From JAPOUP01 sp965203605 (GTDB lineage: Bacteria; Pseudomonadota; Alphaproteobacteria; Rhodobacterales; Rhodobacteraceae): a stretch of 64,000 bases of DNA. Numbering within the stretch: position 1 is the stretch's first letter; the number at the start of each line of letters is the position of its first letter. Made by a program: the position numbers and the translations under genes. Under the pieces are notes generated by a model, which ran no database searches, was not told where the DNA came from, and saw only the letters and a program-made list of their open reading frames with translations. Location of the stretch: assembly GCA_965203605.1 (NCBI GenBank), contig OZ241902.1, positions 4,464,001-4,528,000 on the forward strand. Direction: 5' to 3'. Positions 37,498 to 46,200 of the stretch are shown here, in pieces.

Positions 37498-38652
37498 TCA
37501 GGCGTCGGTGATTTCGACCCAGCGGCCTTCTTGAGCGCTGGCAAGTACCGCATCACAGAACAGCATCTGGTAATGACCGTCCTCAAAGCTGGCATAGGTC
37601 GACTCGGGACGTCGGCCACCGGCCAATACATCACCGTAGACCTGTCGGAAGAGGGCGAAGAATGTGTCTGCGAATCCCTCGATATGTCCGGGCGGCAGAC
37701 TGGCCGCCGCCGTTCCGGCAACATTCATAAGTCCGAAGTCCCTCTGCAGTATCTGGTTCGGTGCATCCCGGTGGCCGATCCAGAGTTCGTCCGGTGATTC
37801 GGAATGCCAGGACGCCGAGGAGGTCGAGCCTGCGACGTCCCACTGCATGGTGTTCTTGCGACCCACGCTGATCTGGCTCGTGGACATCACGCCACATGCT
37901 CCGTTCGGATAGCGTAGCAGGATCATGGCTGCATCGTCGGTATCGATCTTTCTTGGCTCCGTCTCTCCACTGGAGGTGGCGAAGGTCTCAACCGGGCCGA
38001 CGGGTTTCAGCCGCTCCGGCATGAACGTCCTCAACTCCGCGAACACCGACGCGGCCCTGAGGCCGGTGATGAAGCCGGTCAGGTCCACCCAATGGGTTCC
38101 GATGTCGCTCACGGAGCGGAGGGTGCCGCCCTGTTCGCTTTCGAGACGCCAGTTCCAGTCGGTCGGCTTGGCTAGCCAATCCTGATGGCACAGTCCGCTG
38201 ATCAGGCGGATCTCGCCCAGCTTGCCGCTCGCGACCATGCCATGCGCGTGCTGGTTGAGGGGATAGAAGCGGATGTTGTAGCAGACGGCGCAGACCCTGC
38301 CGCTGGCCGAGGCCAGTTCAACCATTTCCTCTGACTGGGAGGCTGTCATCGCCAGGGGTTTTTCGCAGATGACATGCTTTCCGGCTTCCAGGATCGCCTT
38401 GACCTGCGGGTAGTGGGCATGGTTCGGAGACGTCACGTGGACGATGTCCACGTCGGGGTCGGCCAGCAACTGGTCGAGGGACGGATATGCCTGGCCCACG
38501 CCGATGGCCGCTGCCCTCTCCGCCGTTCGCTCTGGGGAGGAGCCAAGAACGCCTTCGACACGTACTCCAAGCCGTCGCAATGCCCAGACATGAACTGTGC
38601 CGATGAAACCTGTGCCGATGACGGCGGCGCCGATTTGATTGAATCCGGTCAT
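37498..38652 (-). CDS. Gfo/Idh/MocA-family oxidoreductase
   Basis: A 384-residue enzyme with the canonical Rossmann loop AAVIGTGFIGTVHVWAL, the motif GKHVICEKPLAMTASQSEE carrying the catalytic Lys, and SDIGTHWVDLTGFITG supplying the second catalytic region. The ATG at 38652 starts the family core. It is the most canonical of the three oxidoreductases of this operon and likely oxidises a secondary hydroxyl of the imported substrate with NAD(P). Confidence 0.9.
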   Translation of the reverse strand: MTGFNQIGAAVIGTGFIGTVHVWALRRLGVRVEGVLGSSPERTAERAAAIGVGQAYPSLDQLLADPDVDIVHVTSPNHAHYPQVKAILEAGKHVICEKPLAMTASQSEEMVELASASGRVCAVCYNIRFYPLNQHAHGMVASGKLGEIRLISGLCHQDWLAKPTDWNWRLESEQGGTLRSVSDIGTHWVDLTGFITGLRAASVFAELRTFMPERLKPVGPVETFATSSGETEPRKIDTDDAAMILLRYPNGACGVMSTSQISVGRKNTMQWDVAGSTSSASWHSESPDELWIGHRDAPNQILQRDFGLMNVAGTAAASLPPGHIEGFADTFFALFRQVYGDVLAGGRRPESTYASFEDGHYQMLFCDAVLASAQEGRWVEITDA

Positions 38653-38697
38653 GGCTGCATTCTCCGCTTGATCGGCCGGCTTCCGCAAGTGTGAAGT

Positions 38698-39438
38698 CTA
38701 GACAACTGAATATCCTCCGTCCACCTGAAGGCAGGTTCCGGTTATGAACGAGGCGGAGGCGGAGGCAAGGAACTGCACGGCACCGCTGATATCGTCGGGC
38801 ATTCCCCACCGCCGCAGTGGAGTGCGCTCGATGATTGCCGTTACAAAGGATGGGTCGGACCGGGCCCGTGCCGACTGTTCGGTGACGATGAATCCCGGGG
38901 CGACGGCATTGACCCTGATTCCGTCAGCGGCCCATGCGATGGCAAGCGATTTGGTCAACTGTTCAACCGCGGCCTTACTGGCACCATAGGCGGGGTTGCT
39001 CGGGCTTCCGAACCGTGCGTACATCGAGGCGATGTTGATTACGCTTCCACGGCTCGCCTTGAGTTGGCCGTGGAATGCTTCCGCGCACCGGAAACTGCCG
39101 GTTACGTTGACGTCAAGCACCCTCAGGAAGAAGGAAGGCTCCATTTCCTCGCCTCTGGCGGTGATGGCTGCGCAATTCACCAGAACATCGAGCCGGTCAA
39201 TTCCTGCGGCCAGATCGCGTACGGCATCGGTGTCGGCTACGTCCAGCTGGATGTAGGAAAAACGGTTTCGATCGGGTTCGGCCGGCTCATCCTCAACACC
39301 GGTGATCGAGACCGTCGCTCCGGATCTCTGGAATGCGCGGGCGACCGCGGCTCCGATGCCAGCACGGCTGGCACCGATGACGAGCACATTGGCATCCGAA
39401 TAATCGAAAGAGACCTTTGCTGGCACAGACACCTCCAT
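38698..39438 (-). CDS. SDR-family dehydrogenase (first gene of the catabolic operon)
   Basis: A 246-residue classical short-chain dehydrogenase: cofactor loop VIGASRAGIGAAVARAF, LVNCAAITARG (NNAG-like), catalytic Ser in INIASMYARFG, YxxxK in NPAYGASKAAVEQL, and the PG motif VNAVAPGFIVT. The first ATG is 39438, but GTG at 39426 has GGAGG at ideal spacing and may be the true start. The start of the operon probably lies in the 39.44-39.94 kb gap; no regulator gene accompanies it. Confidence 0.9.
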   Translation of the reverse strand: MEVSVPAKVSFDYSDANVLVIGASRAGIGAAVARAFQRSGATVSITGVEDEPAEPDRNRFSYIQLDVADTDAVRDLAAGIDRLDVLVNCAAITARGEEMEPSFFLRVLDVNVTGSFRCAEAFHGQLKASRGSVINIASMYARFGSPSNPAYGASKAAVEQLTKSLAIAWAADGIRVNAVAPGFIVTEQSARARSDPSFVTAIIERTPLRRWGMPDDISGAVQFLASASASFITGTCLQVDGGYSVV

Positions 39439-39943
39439 CCTGCATCATTGTTCAGGAACCGCCGCTCCGCAATCGGAATCTCAATCCTCCATGCCGTGGC
39501 CTGAAATCAGAAGGTGCCGTTTGGGCATCATGCGACGGATGTGGCAGCTTCCCAAGGTTGATCGAGGGCAACTTTCCGGGACTGGAAGGAGGAACCGGGA
39601 CTGATCGACGGAAACCCGTTTGGAAGGATACCGGAAACTGTGCGTCTGGTCGTATGCTGGCTGGGCTATCCGCAACACTGCACGCGATCTGGCGGTTTTT
39701 TCGGTTTGGCTGCTTCGTCGAGCAGCTTGTTCCGAGCTTCGGCCTGGTTTCTTCGGTTTCGGGGCGCGGGTGCCAGCTGGGCCGACAATGACATCCCATG
39801 TGAGGCCGGATATCAGCTGCCACCATCACCGGAGTGCACTATCCGGCTTCCTTAGCTTTTGGCAAGAGCCGCGCTCAACGCAGTTCCGGATTGTGACCAC
39901 TTATGGTCCGTTTGTTTACACTTGGTCGCCTTTTCTCTTGTCC
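39439..39943. other. Boundary region between the catabolic operon and the accessory island
   Basis: About 500 bases with no supported gene. It must hold the promoter of the minus-strand operon, but I see no clear hexamers. It also marks the point after which mobile and broken genes dominate. Confidence 0.4.
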
Positions 39944-40300
39944 ATGCATACCGTTATATCGATGCCCGAATTCCTTTCCCAAGCCAGAAAGCTGAAACTA
40001 TCGCAGGGCGAGGTCGATGGAATCGTGGAAATGCTGGCAAACGATCCTCTAGCTGGAGATATTGTCAAAGGAACTGGTGGAGCGAGGAAACTCCGCTAAG
40101 CGGGGCGCGGGGCACGAAAGAGCGGCGGATACAGAACGATCCACTATTTCGGTGGATTGGACGTACTCGTGTTCCTTCTGACCGTCTATGGGAAGGGAGA
40201 CAAAGTCAATCTGAACGACGCCGAACGGAACCAGTTGGCTAAGATCCTGCCACATCTGGCGGATCATTATCGCGAATCCTCCAAGTCAAAGGCCGGGAAA
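39944..40300 (+). pseudogene. HigB/RelE-type toxin gene interrupted by an in-frame stop
   Basis: From ATG 39944 the frame reads a RelE/HigB-like toxin: MHTVISMPEFLSQARKL, then MLANDPLAGDIVKGTGGARKL. A TAA at 40097-40099 follows, and without any shift of frame the family core continues: GRGARKSGGYRTIHYF, then DVLVFLLTVYGKGDKVNL and LPHLADHYRES. So exactly one codon, usually Phe or a similar residue after KLR, is a stop. The same frame runs on into a segment with NGAV and SQSRLG that could be what is left of a HigA-like antitoxin before the ATPase gene begins on the other strand. Toxin activity is presumably lost. Confidence 0.7.
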
Positions 40301-40413
40301 CAGGGCTTGGGAAAAGAGGAAAGGAATGGGGCGGTGAATCTGTCGGCGGGCATTATGATGAGCATCAGGTCTGTCTCCCAATCAAGACTCGGTGTTGTTT
40401 TCCATATCCGTCA

Positions 40414-42042
40414 TCACGGAAAATCCAATCCTATTTCGTCACGGCGCTTTCTGTCAGGTTCCGGCCAGGGATAAAGGGTGAGGTTCATGAGTTCAGCCAT
40501 ATCCTCGATATCCATCCGTCTGAATCCGTCATCGGGATATCCGGCATCCGGCCAGTCGGGGGACAGAAGCAGGCGGCGGGTGTTCTTCTCCAGCCAGGCA
40601 TCCCCCCCGTCCGCGCGCGCTTTCAGGTAGAGATCGAAGTCGTGGCGGGTTTTTCCAGGCGCGTGGCTGTTCGGATTGCGTTTGCAGGCGGCCAGGGCGA
40701 TGCTGCGGGGACGGCCATCATGGTAGTCATGTTTGCGTTCGGCCACCATGTCGATTTCGATGTTCTGTTGACCTAGACCTTCGATCTCCACGGAATGGCG
40801 GACAATCTTGTATTGTCTGCATATATCAAACCACTGGGCGCAGAGACGCTCGAACGCCAATCCCTCCATGTCTTGCAGAAGGTGAACGGGTGTCTCGTGG
40901 GGGCCATGGCGTTGGTGGTGTCTCCGCACTTGCAACTCGAACAGCACCGCCTGGTCGCAGAGGCGTAGTTTGGCGTTGGGATCATATTGGCGACCTGGAC
41001 CGGGAACCGGCTCGGCGATGCGTAGGTGGTTCTCGAGGATGTCGAACGCCGCCTCAATATCCATGGGGGTCTCCAGTTTGCGTGTGTCCTTCCGGAACTG
41101 TTGTACCAACTGGCTCCAGCGTACGCCCTTTGGGTTGCGGGTCAGTTCCATGGCGAGGCTGTGGGGTTCCGGCTTCATCTCCACATAGGCGGTGTTGAGG
41201 AAGCTCTCCTCGGGGTGCTCCAGCACACGCTTGAACTCATGTTCCAGAAACATCTGGCTCCAGGCATTGTCGTCGTCATCCTGTGGTTCGGGCAGGAGTC
41301 CCTGACGAATCTCCTCAGCCAGGCGTTTCCATCGATGTGGCATGCCGCCCAGGACGGTGTAGGCGGTGAGGAACCTGTAGGGTCGCGTGAGCCAGCCCTG
41401 GTCGGCGGCCATCTCCAGCAGATCCGGTGTCCGCAGGGGTTTCAGGCGGATTGTGGTGTCCTGTCGGTCGTAGAGCGGGCTTTTGCGGTGATAGAGGATT
41501 TCGAGCATCCGCTGCTGGTGGGAGCCGGCGATGACCAGAACGCCGCCATCATTGCTTTGTTTCGGTCCCAATCCACCAAGTTCGTCGATGAGGTCGCGCA
41601 TTGCGTTGACCAAGGAGAGGCGGGTGATGTTCTGGAACTCGTCCATGGTGACGGTACATCCCTGTCTGAACAGGGTCTCGAGCGTCTCCTTGAAATGAAA
41701 CACATGGTTGATGAGGTCATCCCCGAGGGTTTCCGGTTCCGGAAACCCGGTCAGGCCGGCGTTTCTGATCTCTGTTGCCATGTTCATGTTCAGTTCTCGC
41801 AGCGCGTTCACTGTCTGGATGTTCGGGTGCTCGTTCTCCCCGGTCTTATCCCGTTCGGGAATCCTGAGATAGATGTGGATCAGGTTGTGTCTCTCCGCCA
41901 TGACCTCCTTGATCAGTTCCGTTTTACCGACCCGTCGGCCGCCGATGACGGCGATGGTCCTGAACAGGTCGGTGTCCAGGGACCGCCGGAGTGTGTCCAT
42001 CTCCCTTTTCCGTCCGTAGAATCCCCATGGTCGGCCATGCAT
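40414..42042 (-). CDS. DUF234-type AAA ATPase (archaeal-ATPase-like) with nuclease-like C-terminus
   Basis: A 542-residue protein. It begins with GFYGRKREMDTLRR, then Walker A VIGGRRVGKTELIKEV (near residue 25) and Walker B CTVTMDEFQNI (near 120), as in the PF01637/DUF234 ATPases. The C-terminal third has IEIDMVAERKHDYHDG followed by an ALAACK strand, the E/D-x-K arrangement of the DUF234 restriction-like domain. The start at 42042 (ATG, with AGGAA upstream) is preferred; the open frame reaches into the neighbouring ISKra4 end. Family members are found in mobile or defence contexts but their function is unclear. No partner gene is adjacent. Confidence 0.75.
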   Translation of the reverse strand: MHGRPWGFYGRKREMDTLRRSLDTDLFRTIAVIGGRRVGKTELIKEVMAERHNLIHIYLRIPERDKTGENEHPNIQTVNALRELNMNMATEIRNAGLTGFPEPETLGDDLINHVFHFKETLETLFRQGCTVTMDEFQNITRLSLVNAMRDLIDELGGLGPKQSNDGGVLVIAGSHQQRMLEILYHRKSPLYDRQDTTIRLKPLRTPDLLEMAADQGWLTRPYRFLTAYTVLGGMPHRWKRLAEEIRQGLLPEPQDDDDNAWSQMFLEHEFKRVLEHPEESFLNTAYVEMKPEPHSLAMELTRNPKGVRWSQLVQQFRKDTRKLETPMDIEAAFDILENHLRIAEPVPGPGRQYDPNAKLRLCDQAVLFELQVRRHHQRHGPHETPVHLLQDMEGLAFERLCAQWFDICRQYKIVRHSVEIEGLGQQNIEIDMVAERKHDYHDGRPRSIALAACKRNPNSHAPGKTRHDFDLYLKARADGGDAWLEKNTRRLLLSPDWPDAGYPDDGFRRMDIEDMAELMNLTLYPWPEPDRKRRDEIGLDFP

Positions 42043-44932
42043 GGCAGCGTTCCTTTCCTGAATGGATGGACTATAGGACGGCGACTGGAAAACGCCAATG
42101 GACCATGAGGGTGTATCCCAAGTTGGTTGATTATGCCGCAACAGCCTGATTCGCCCGCCAGTCCAGAAAGTCGGCCAGCCTGTGGCCCATGACGCAGCCC
42201 TTCAGCGCCGGCATTGCGTTGGCGCCCCTCTCCGACCAGCGGGTCCCGGAGCGCTTCATCCTGGGTCCGGACCGCCTGCAGCCGCCCTCCACGACACCGC
42301 TCCCGACCTGGATGCCGCGGTCGCGGTGCTCTCCGTACCGCATCCGTCCGGGGTTGTTCCGGAAGTGGCGGCAGCAGGCATCCACCTCGCCGTGCCGGTC
42401 CCTGTGCGGCTCCAGTTCCCGGATCACCCTCCCCGCCCGGCCAGCCCCGGTGTCCGCCCTGACCTCCGCGGACCGTCGGTCCCTTTCCGGTCCCTCGGGG
42501 TGGATCGCCCTGCCGGCGGCGGAGGGGTGTTCCAGCGCGTGGAACCGGTCCAGGACGAAGGTGACCCCGCCGCCGCCGAAGAGCTCCCCGCACGTGCCGG
42601 GTGTCCAGTCCGCCCCGTCGGGGATGACGACCGGTTCCCCGGCCTCCGGAAGGCCGCGGCGGCGCACCTCCCTGCCGGGCGGGCGGCGAATGCGGAGGGC
42701 TCCCGGCCCTATCAATGACTCACACTTGACTCCTCATCCGATTCCGTGCGGATCAGTCCACCATGCAGATTCGGATGCGGCAGATACAGTCGGGGACGGT
42801 GGACTGGTTCACGGCGGCGTGCAGGGGCGGCGGGCTGACCCGGAGCGCACTGGCCAGCGGGCCGGTCGACCTCGAGGACTGGCGCGGTCCCTCCGGGCGG
42901 CGCTGCCTTGCGTCGGCGCGGGCGCTGCTGCCGGAGCTGGCGGACGCGCTGGACGCCCCCCTGCCGGAGGCGGAGGCGCTGGACCTCGACCCGCACGCGG
43001 CTCCCGCGCCGGACTTCCCCGACAGGTCGGTCGCCTGTGCGCTCCGGGAGCTCGGTGCGCTGTCGCTCGATCCGGTGACGGGCGCGGAGGACCGGCGGCG
43101 CTGGGAGTCGATGGTCGCGACGCACCACCCCGAGGGGTGGCGGCGTCCGCCGGGCGGGCAGGTCCGGTACTGGGTGCGCCCGGAGCGGCACGGCGTCCTC
43201 GGCGGCATCGGCTTCACGGCGGCGGGGGTGCAGCTCGGCCCCCGCGACCGCCTTCTGGGCTGGTCGGCCGACGCCCGGCTGGCCAACATCGGGCGTGTGG
43301 TCAACAACAACCGCTTCCTCCTGCTTCCCGGCGTCCGTGTGTACGGACTGGCCTCGGAGGTCCTGCGCATGGCGGCGGCGCGGGTGGCGGCCTACGGGGT
43401 CCGCCCGGTCCTGGCGCAGACCTTCACGGGCCCGGACCGGTCCGGTCTGTGCCATCGGGCGGCGGGATGGAGGTGCTGTCCGGAACTGACCTCGGGGCGG
43501 CGCTCCGGCGTCCGCCGGGCGGTCTGGCCCGTGCCGCTGGCGGAGGGCTGGCGGGACACCCTGCGCCGCGGACCGGAGAGGGTTCCCGGCTGGTCCGGGA
43601 CGAGGTGTTGCGGGGGCGGATGGGCCGAACGCGGGTACGGCCGGAGCCCGCACCCCGACGGCCGCGTCCGGCGGCGGATCGCGGCGATGGGCGCCGCCTG
43701 GACCCGGCGGCTCGGGGAACACCTGCCGGCGATCTTTCCCGGACGGGCGGAACGGACGGCGGTCTGTCGGCTGCTGTCGAACGATGCGGTGACGATGGAG
43801 CACATACTGGAATCGCACTGCGAGCGGACGGTGGAGCGGTGCCGCGCCGAGCGGTTCGTGCCCGCGGTGCAGGACACGACGACACTGAACTACGACGGTC
43901 TCCCGGCGACCTCCGGCCTCGACGGCCTCGGCGGTGGCGGCAAGGGGACCTCGGGCATCCTGGCGCACTTCGGCATCGCGCCGACGCGGTCGGGCGGCCC
44001 CTCGGGACGTTCCTGGCCGACGCCGACCTGCGGCAGGAGGAGGGAAAGGACAGCGTCCGCTGGGTGGACGGTCTCGACCGGGCCCAGGGCCTCGCCGCCG
44101 CCTGCCCGGACACGAGGGTGGTGAACGTCTGCGACCGGGAGGGCGACTTCTGGCAGCTGCTCTCGCGGGCGGAGGGGAAGGGGGCGGAGCTCCTGGTGCG
44201 GGCCAGCAAAGGCTCGCGGCGCCGTGTGGCGACGGCGGACGGCGGGGGCGCGGACCTCTGGGAGCACGTCCTGGGGACGGAGCCGGTCGGGGAGCGGAAG
44301 GCCGGGGTCCCCGCATGCGGCGGGCCGAACCGCCGGAAGGGCCGCACCGCGAAACTGACGCTGCGCCGCCCGGAGGTGTACCTGCTGCCGCCGAGGGACC
44401 GGGCCGGCGACGCGCCCGTCCGCATGGTCGCCGTCTCGGCCCGCGAGGAGAGCCCGCCACGGCGTCCGGCGACCGCGAAAGGCAGGAGGAAGGTCGCGCC
44501 GCTGCACTGGATGCTGCTGGTCAACGGCGGGGAGGCCGGTCCCGCCGCCGCCCGCGGGGTGCTGCGCTGGTACGGGCTGCGCTGGCGCATCGAACGCTTC
44601 TTCCACGCGCTGAAGCAGGGGACCCGTATGGAGGACCGCCGGCTGGACCATGCCGACGACCTGCGCAGGTGCCTCGCCTTCGACGCCATCACCGCCTTCC
44701 GCGTCTGGGACCTGTCCCTCCTGGCGCGGGAGAGCATCCATGTTGGAATTCAAGCCCGGATCCGGCTTTTTTTCCATTTTTTCCGGGCTCCGCGTCCGGC
44801 TGTCCCGGACCTTTCCACAGCGTTCCCCACAGGCGGTGCCATCCGGGCACGCCGGAAACGCCCGCCGGGGAGACCCCGGCCGGCCCGCGGGTGATTCGTT
44901 TCGGTGCCGGACCGCGGCGGTCCGTCCGGGCG

Positions 44933-45877
44933 TCAGGTGGTGGCCGCCGTCCGGTCCTCCCACACGCGGCGGTCGCGGAGAAGGGCGTTGGCGGTCACGG
45001 CCAGCCTGCGCATGACGGCCACGAGGGCGACCCTGTGGGGCTTTCCCCTGTCCCGGAGCCGTTGGTACAGCTCCCTCATGTCCGGGGCGCACCGGCTGGC
45101 CGACAGCGCCGCCATGTAGACGACGTCCCCCGACCGCCTCCTTCCGCCGCCGATGTGGCGCCCGCCCCTGATGGTCCCGCTGTCGCGGGCGAAGGGGGCC
45201 ACGCCCAGCAGGGAGGCGGCCTGGCGGTTGCCGACCGGGCCCAGCTCCGCCATCCACGCGACCAGCGCCGCCGCCGTGACGGGGCCGATGCCCGGCACCG
45301 AGGTCAGGATGCGGTGGCTGTCGGCGAACTCCGGCGATCCGGAGACCGTCCCGCCGACCCGCCGCTCCAGAGCCGCGATGGCGGCGTCGATATCCTCGGG
45401 GACCCTGCCGACCTCCGCGCCGGGCGTCCCCGCGCCGATCTCCGACACGACGGTCCTCAGCTCGGTGCGCTGGTCCACGAGTTTCTCCCGCAGCACCGGC
45501 ATGTCGCGGAGCTGGTCGATGGCGGCGGCGGCCGGCTCCGTGGCCTCCATGTCCGGGAACGCGGTCCCGAAGGCCGCCAGTATCCTGGCGTCCACCCTGT
45601 CCGTCCTCGCAAGGGCGCCGGCGGCCTTCGGGAGGTCCCTCGCCTGCCTGGGGTTCACCACGAGGGTGGCGAAACCCCTGGCGTGCAGCGACTGCAGCAG
45701 CGCCCGGTGCATGCGCCCCGTGGCCTCCATGACGGCCTTCACGGCGCCAGCCTCCCTGAGCAGGCGGGCGACCCTGCGGAAGCCGTCGCTGTCGTTGGTG
45801 GCCGTGAAGTCCCGCCCGTTGACGTGGATGTCGGGTGTACGCTTGCTTACGTCGATTCCGGCGACTATGGTTGTCAT
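44933..45877 (-). CDS. IS110-family transposase (DEDD recombinase), intact
   Basis: A 314-residue protein that starts MTTIVAGIDVSKRTPDIHV, the RuvC-like DEDD domain with the first Asp. It continues with AVMEATGRMHRALL (Glu) and TDRVDARILAAFG (Asp pair). The C-terminal transposase_20 domain has LTSVPGIGPVTAAALVAWM, ASLLGVAPFARDSG (with the catalytic Ser region), RHIGGGRRRSGDVVYMAAL and MRRLAVTANALLRDRR. Length and motif order are complete with no frameshift, so it may be active. It uses a bridge RNA in the characterised relatives (IS621). The frame is open upstream to 46162 but without family similarity. Confidence 0.9.
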   Translation of the reverse strand: MTTIVAGIDVSKRTPDIHVNGRDFTATNDSDGFRRVARLLREAGAVKAVMEATGRMHRALLQSLHARGFATLVVNPRQARDLPKAAGALARTDRVDARILAAFGTAFPDMEATEPAAAAIDQLRDMPVLREKLVDQRTELRTVVSEIGAGTPGAEVGRVPEDIDAAIAALERRVGGTVSGSPEFADSHRILTSVPGIGPVTAAALVAWMAELGPVGNRQAASLLGVAPFARDSGTIRGGRHIGGGRRRSGDVVYMAALSASRCAPDMRELYQRLRDRGKPHRVALVAVMRRLAVTANALLRDRRVWEDRTAATT

Positions 45878-46200
45878 GCTCTCCCGCTCCTGGCCCCGCG
45901 ATGATCCGGTTCCGTGAACCCAGGCATCCATCCAGGACCCGGGAGACGGACGGGAGGGCGGGCCGACCACGCTCTCCCACGGATCCGCTGTCGCGATCCA
46001 AGGCCGTATCGGTCCAACCCGTCCTGCGGGGCCAGCCCCGCACCGCCGCCGCCGGATCAGAACCGGCGGCGGCGGTCCCGACACAGGAATGAACCGGAGG
46101 GACGGCGGAAGGCAACCGGCATGTTCTGCACAGGAAATCGCGCCAGATTTTTCCACAGCCACCTCCTCCTTTCATTTCTGATTCTTTGAACATACGAGGC
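45878..46200 (-). ncRNA. Predicted IS110 bridge-RNA region
   Basis: In IS110-group elements the non-coding end upstream of the transposase encodes a bridge RNA with target- and donor-binding loops. Here the 323-base stretch between the element end and the transposase ATG is non-coding. It contains strong stem candidates, notably CCGCCGCCGCCGG and CCGGCGGCGGCGG at about 46050-46076. Part of it is conserved in the solo copy at 8345-8458. The exact RNA ends and loops cannot be set by eye. Confidence 0.4.

Larger units (their letters stand above)
44735..46200 (-). mobile_element. IS110-family element (innermost layer)
   Basis: The boundaries are set by where the host transposase reading breaks off (after LLARE, about 44735) and resumes (about 46200), giving roughly 1466 bp, normal for IS110. 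No terminal inverted repeats or target duplication are seen, as usual for this family. One intact transposase gene lies on the minus strand, with about 320 bases of non-coding sequence upstream and about 200 downstream. A diverged copy of its upstream end is present at 8345-8458. Confidence 0.75.

Noticed and set aside
42189..44894. One continuous 901-codon plus frame
   Set aside because: Only its last part (after about 43985) is transposase; the first part is antisense to the ISKra4 gene. It is not a single gene.
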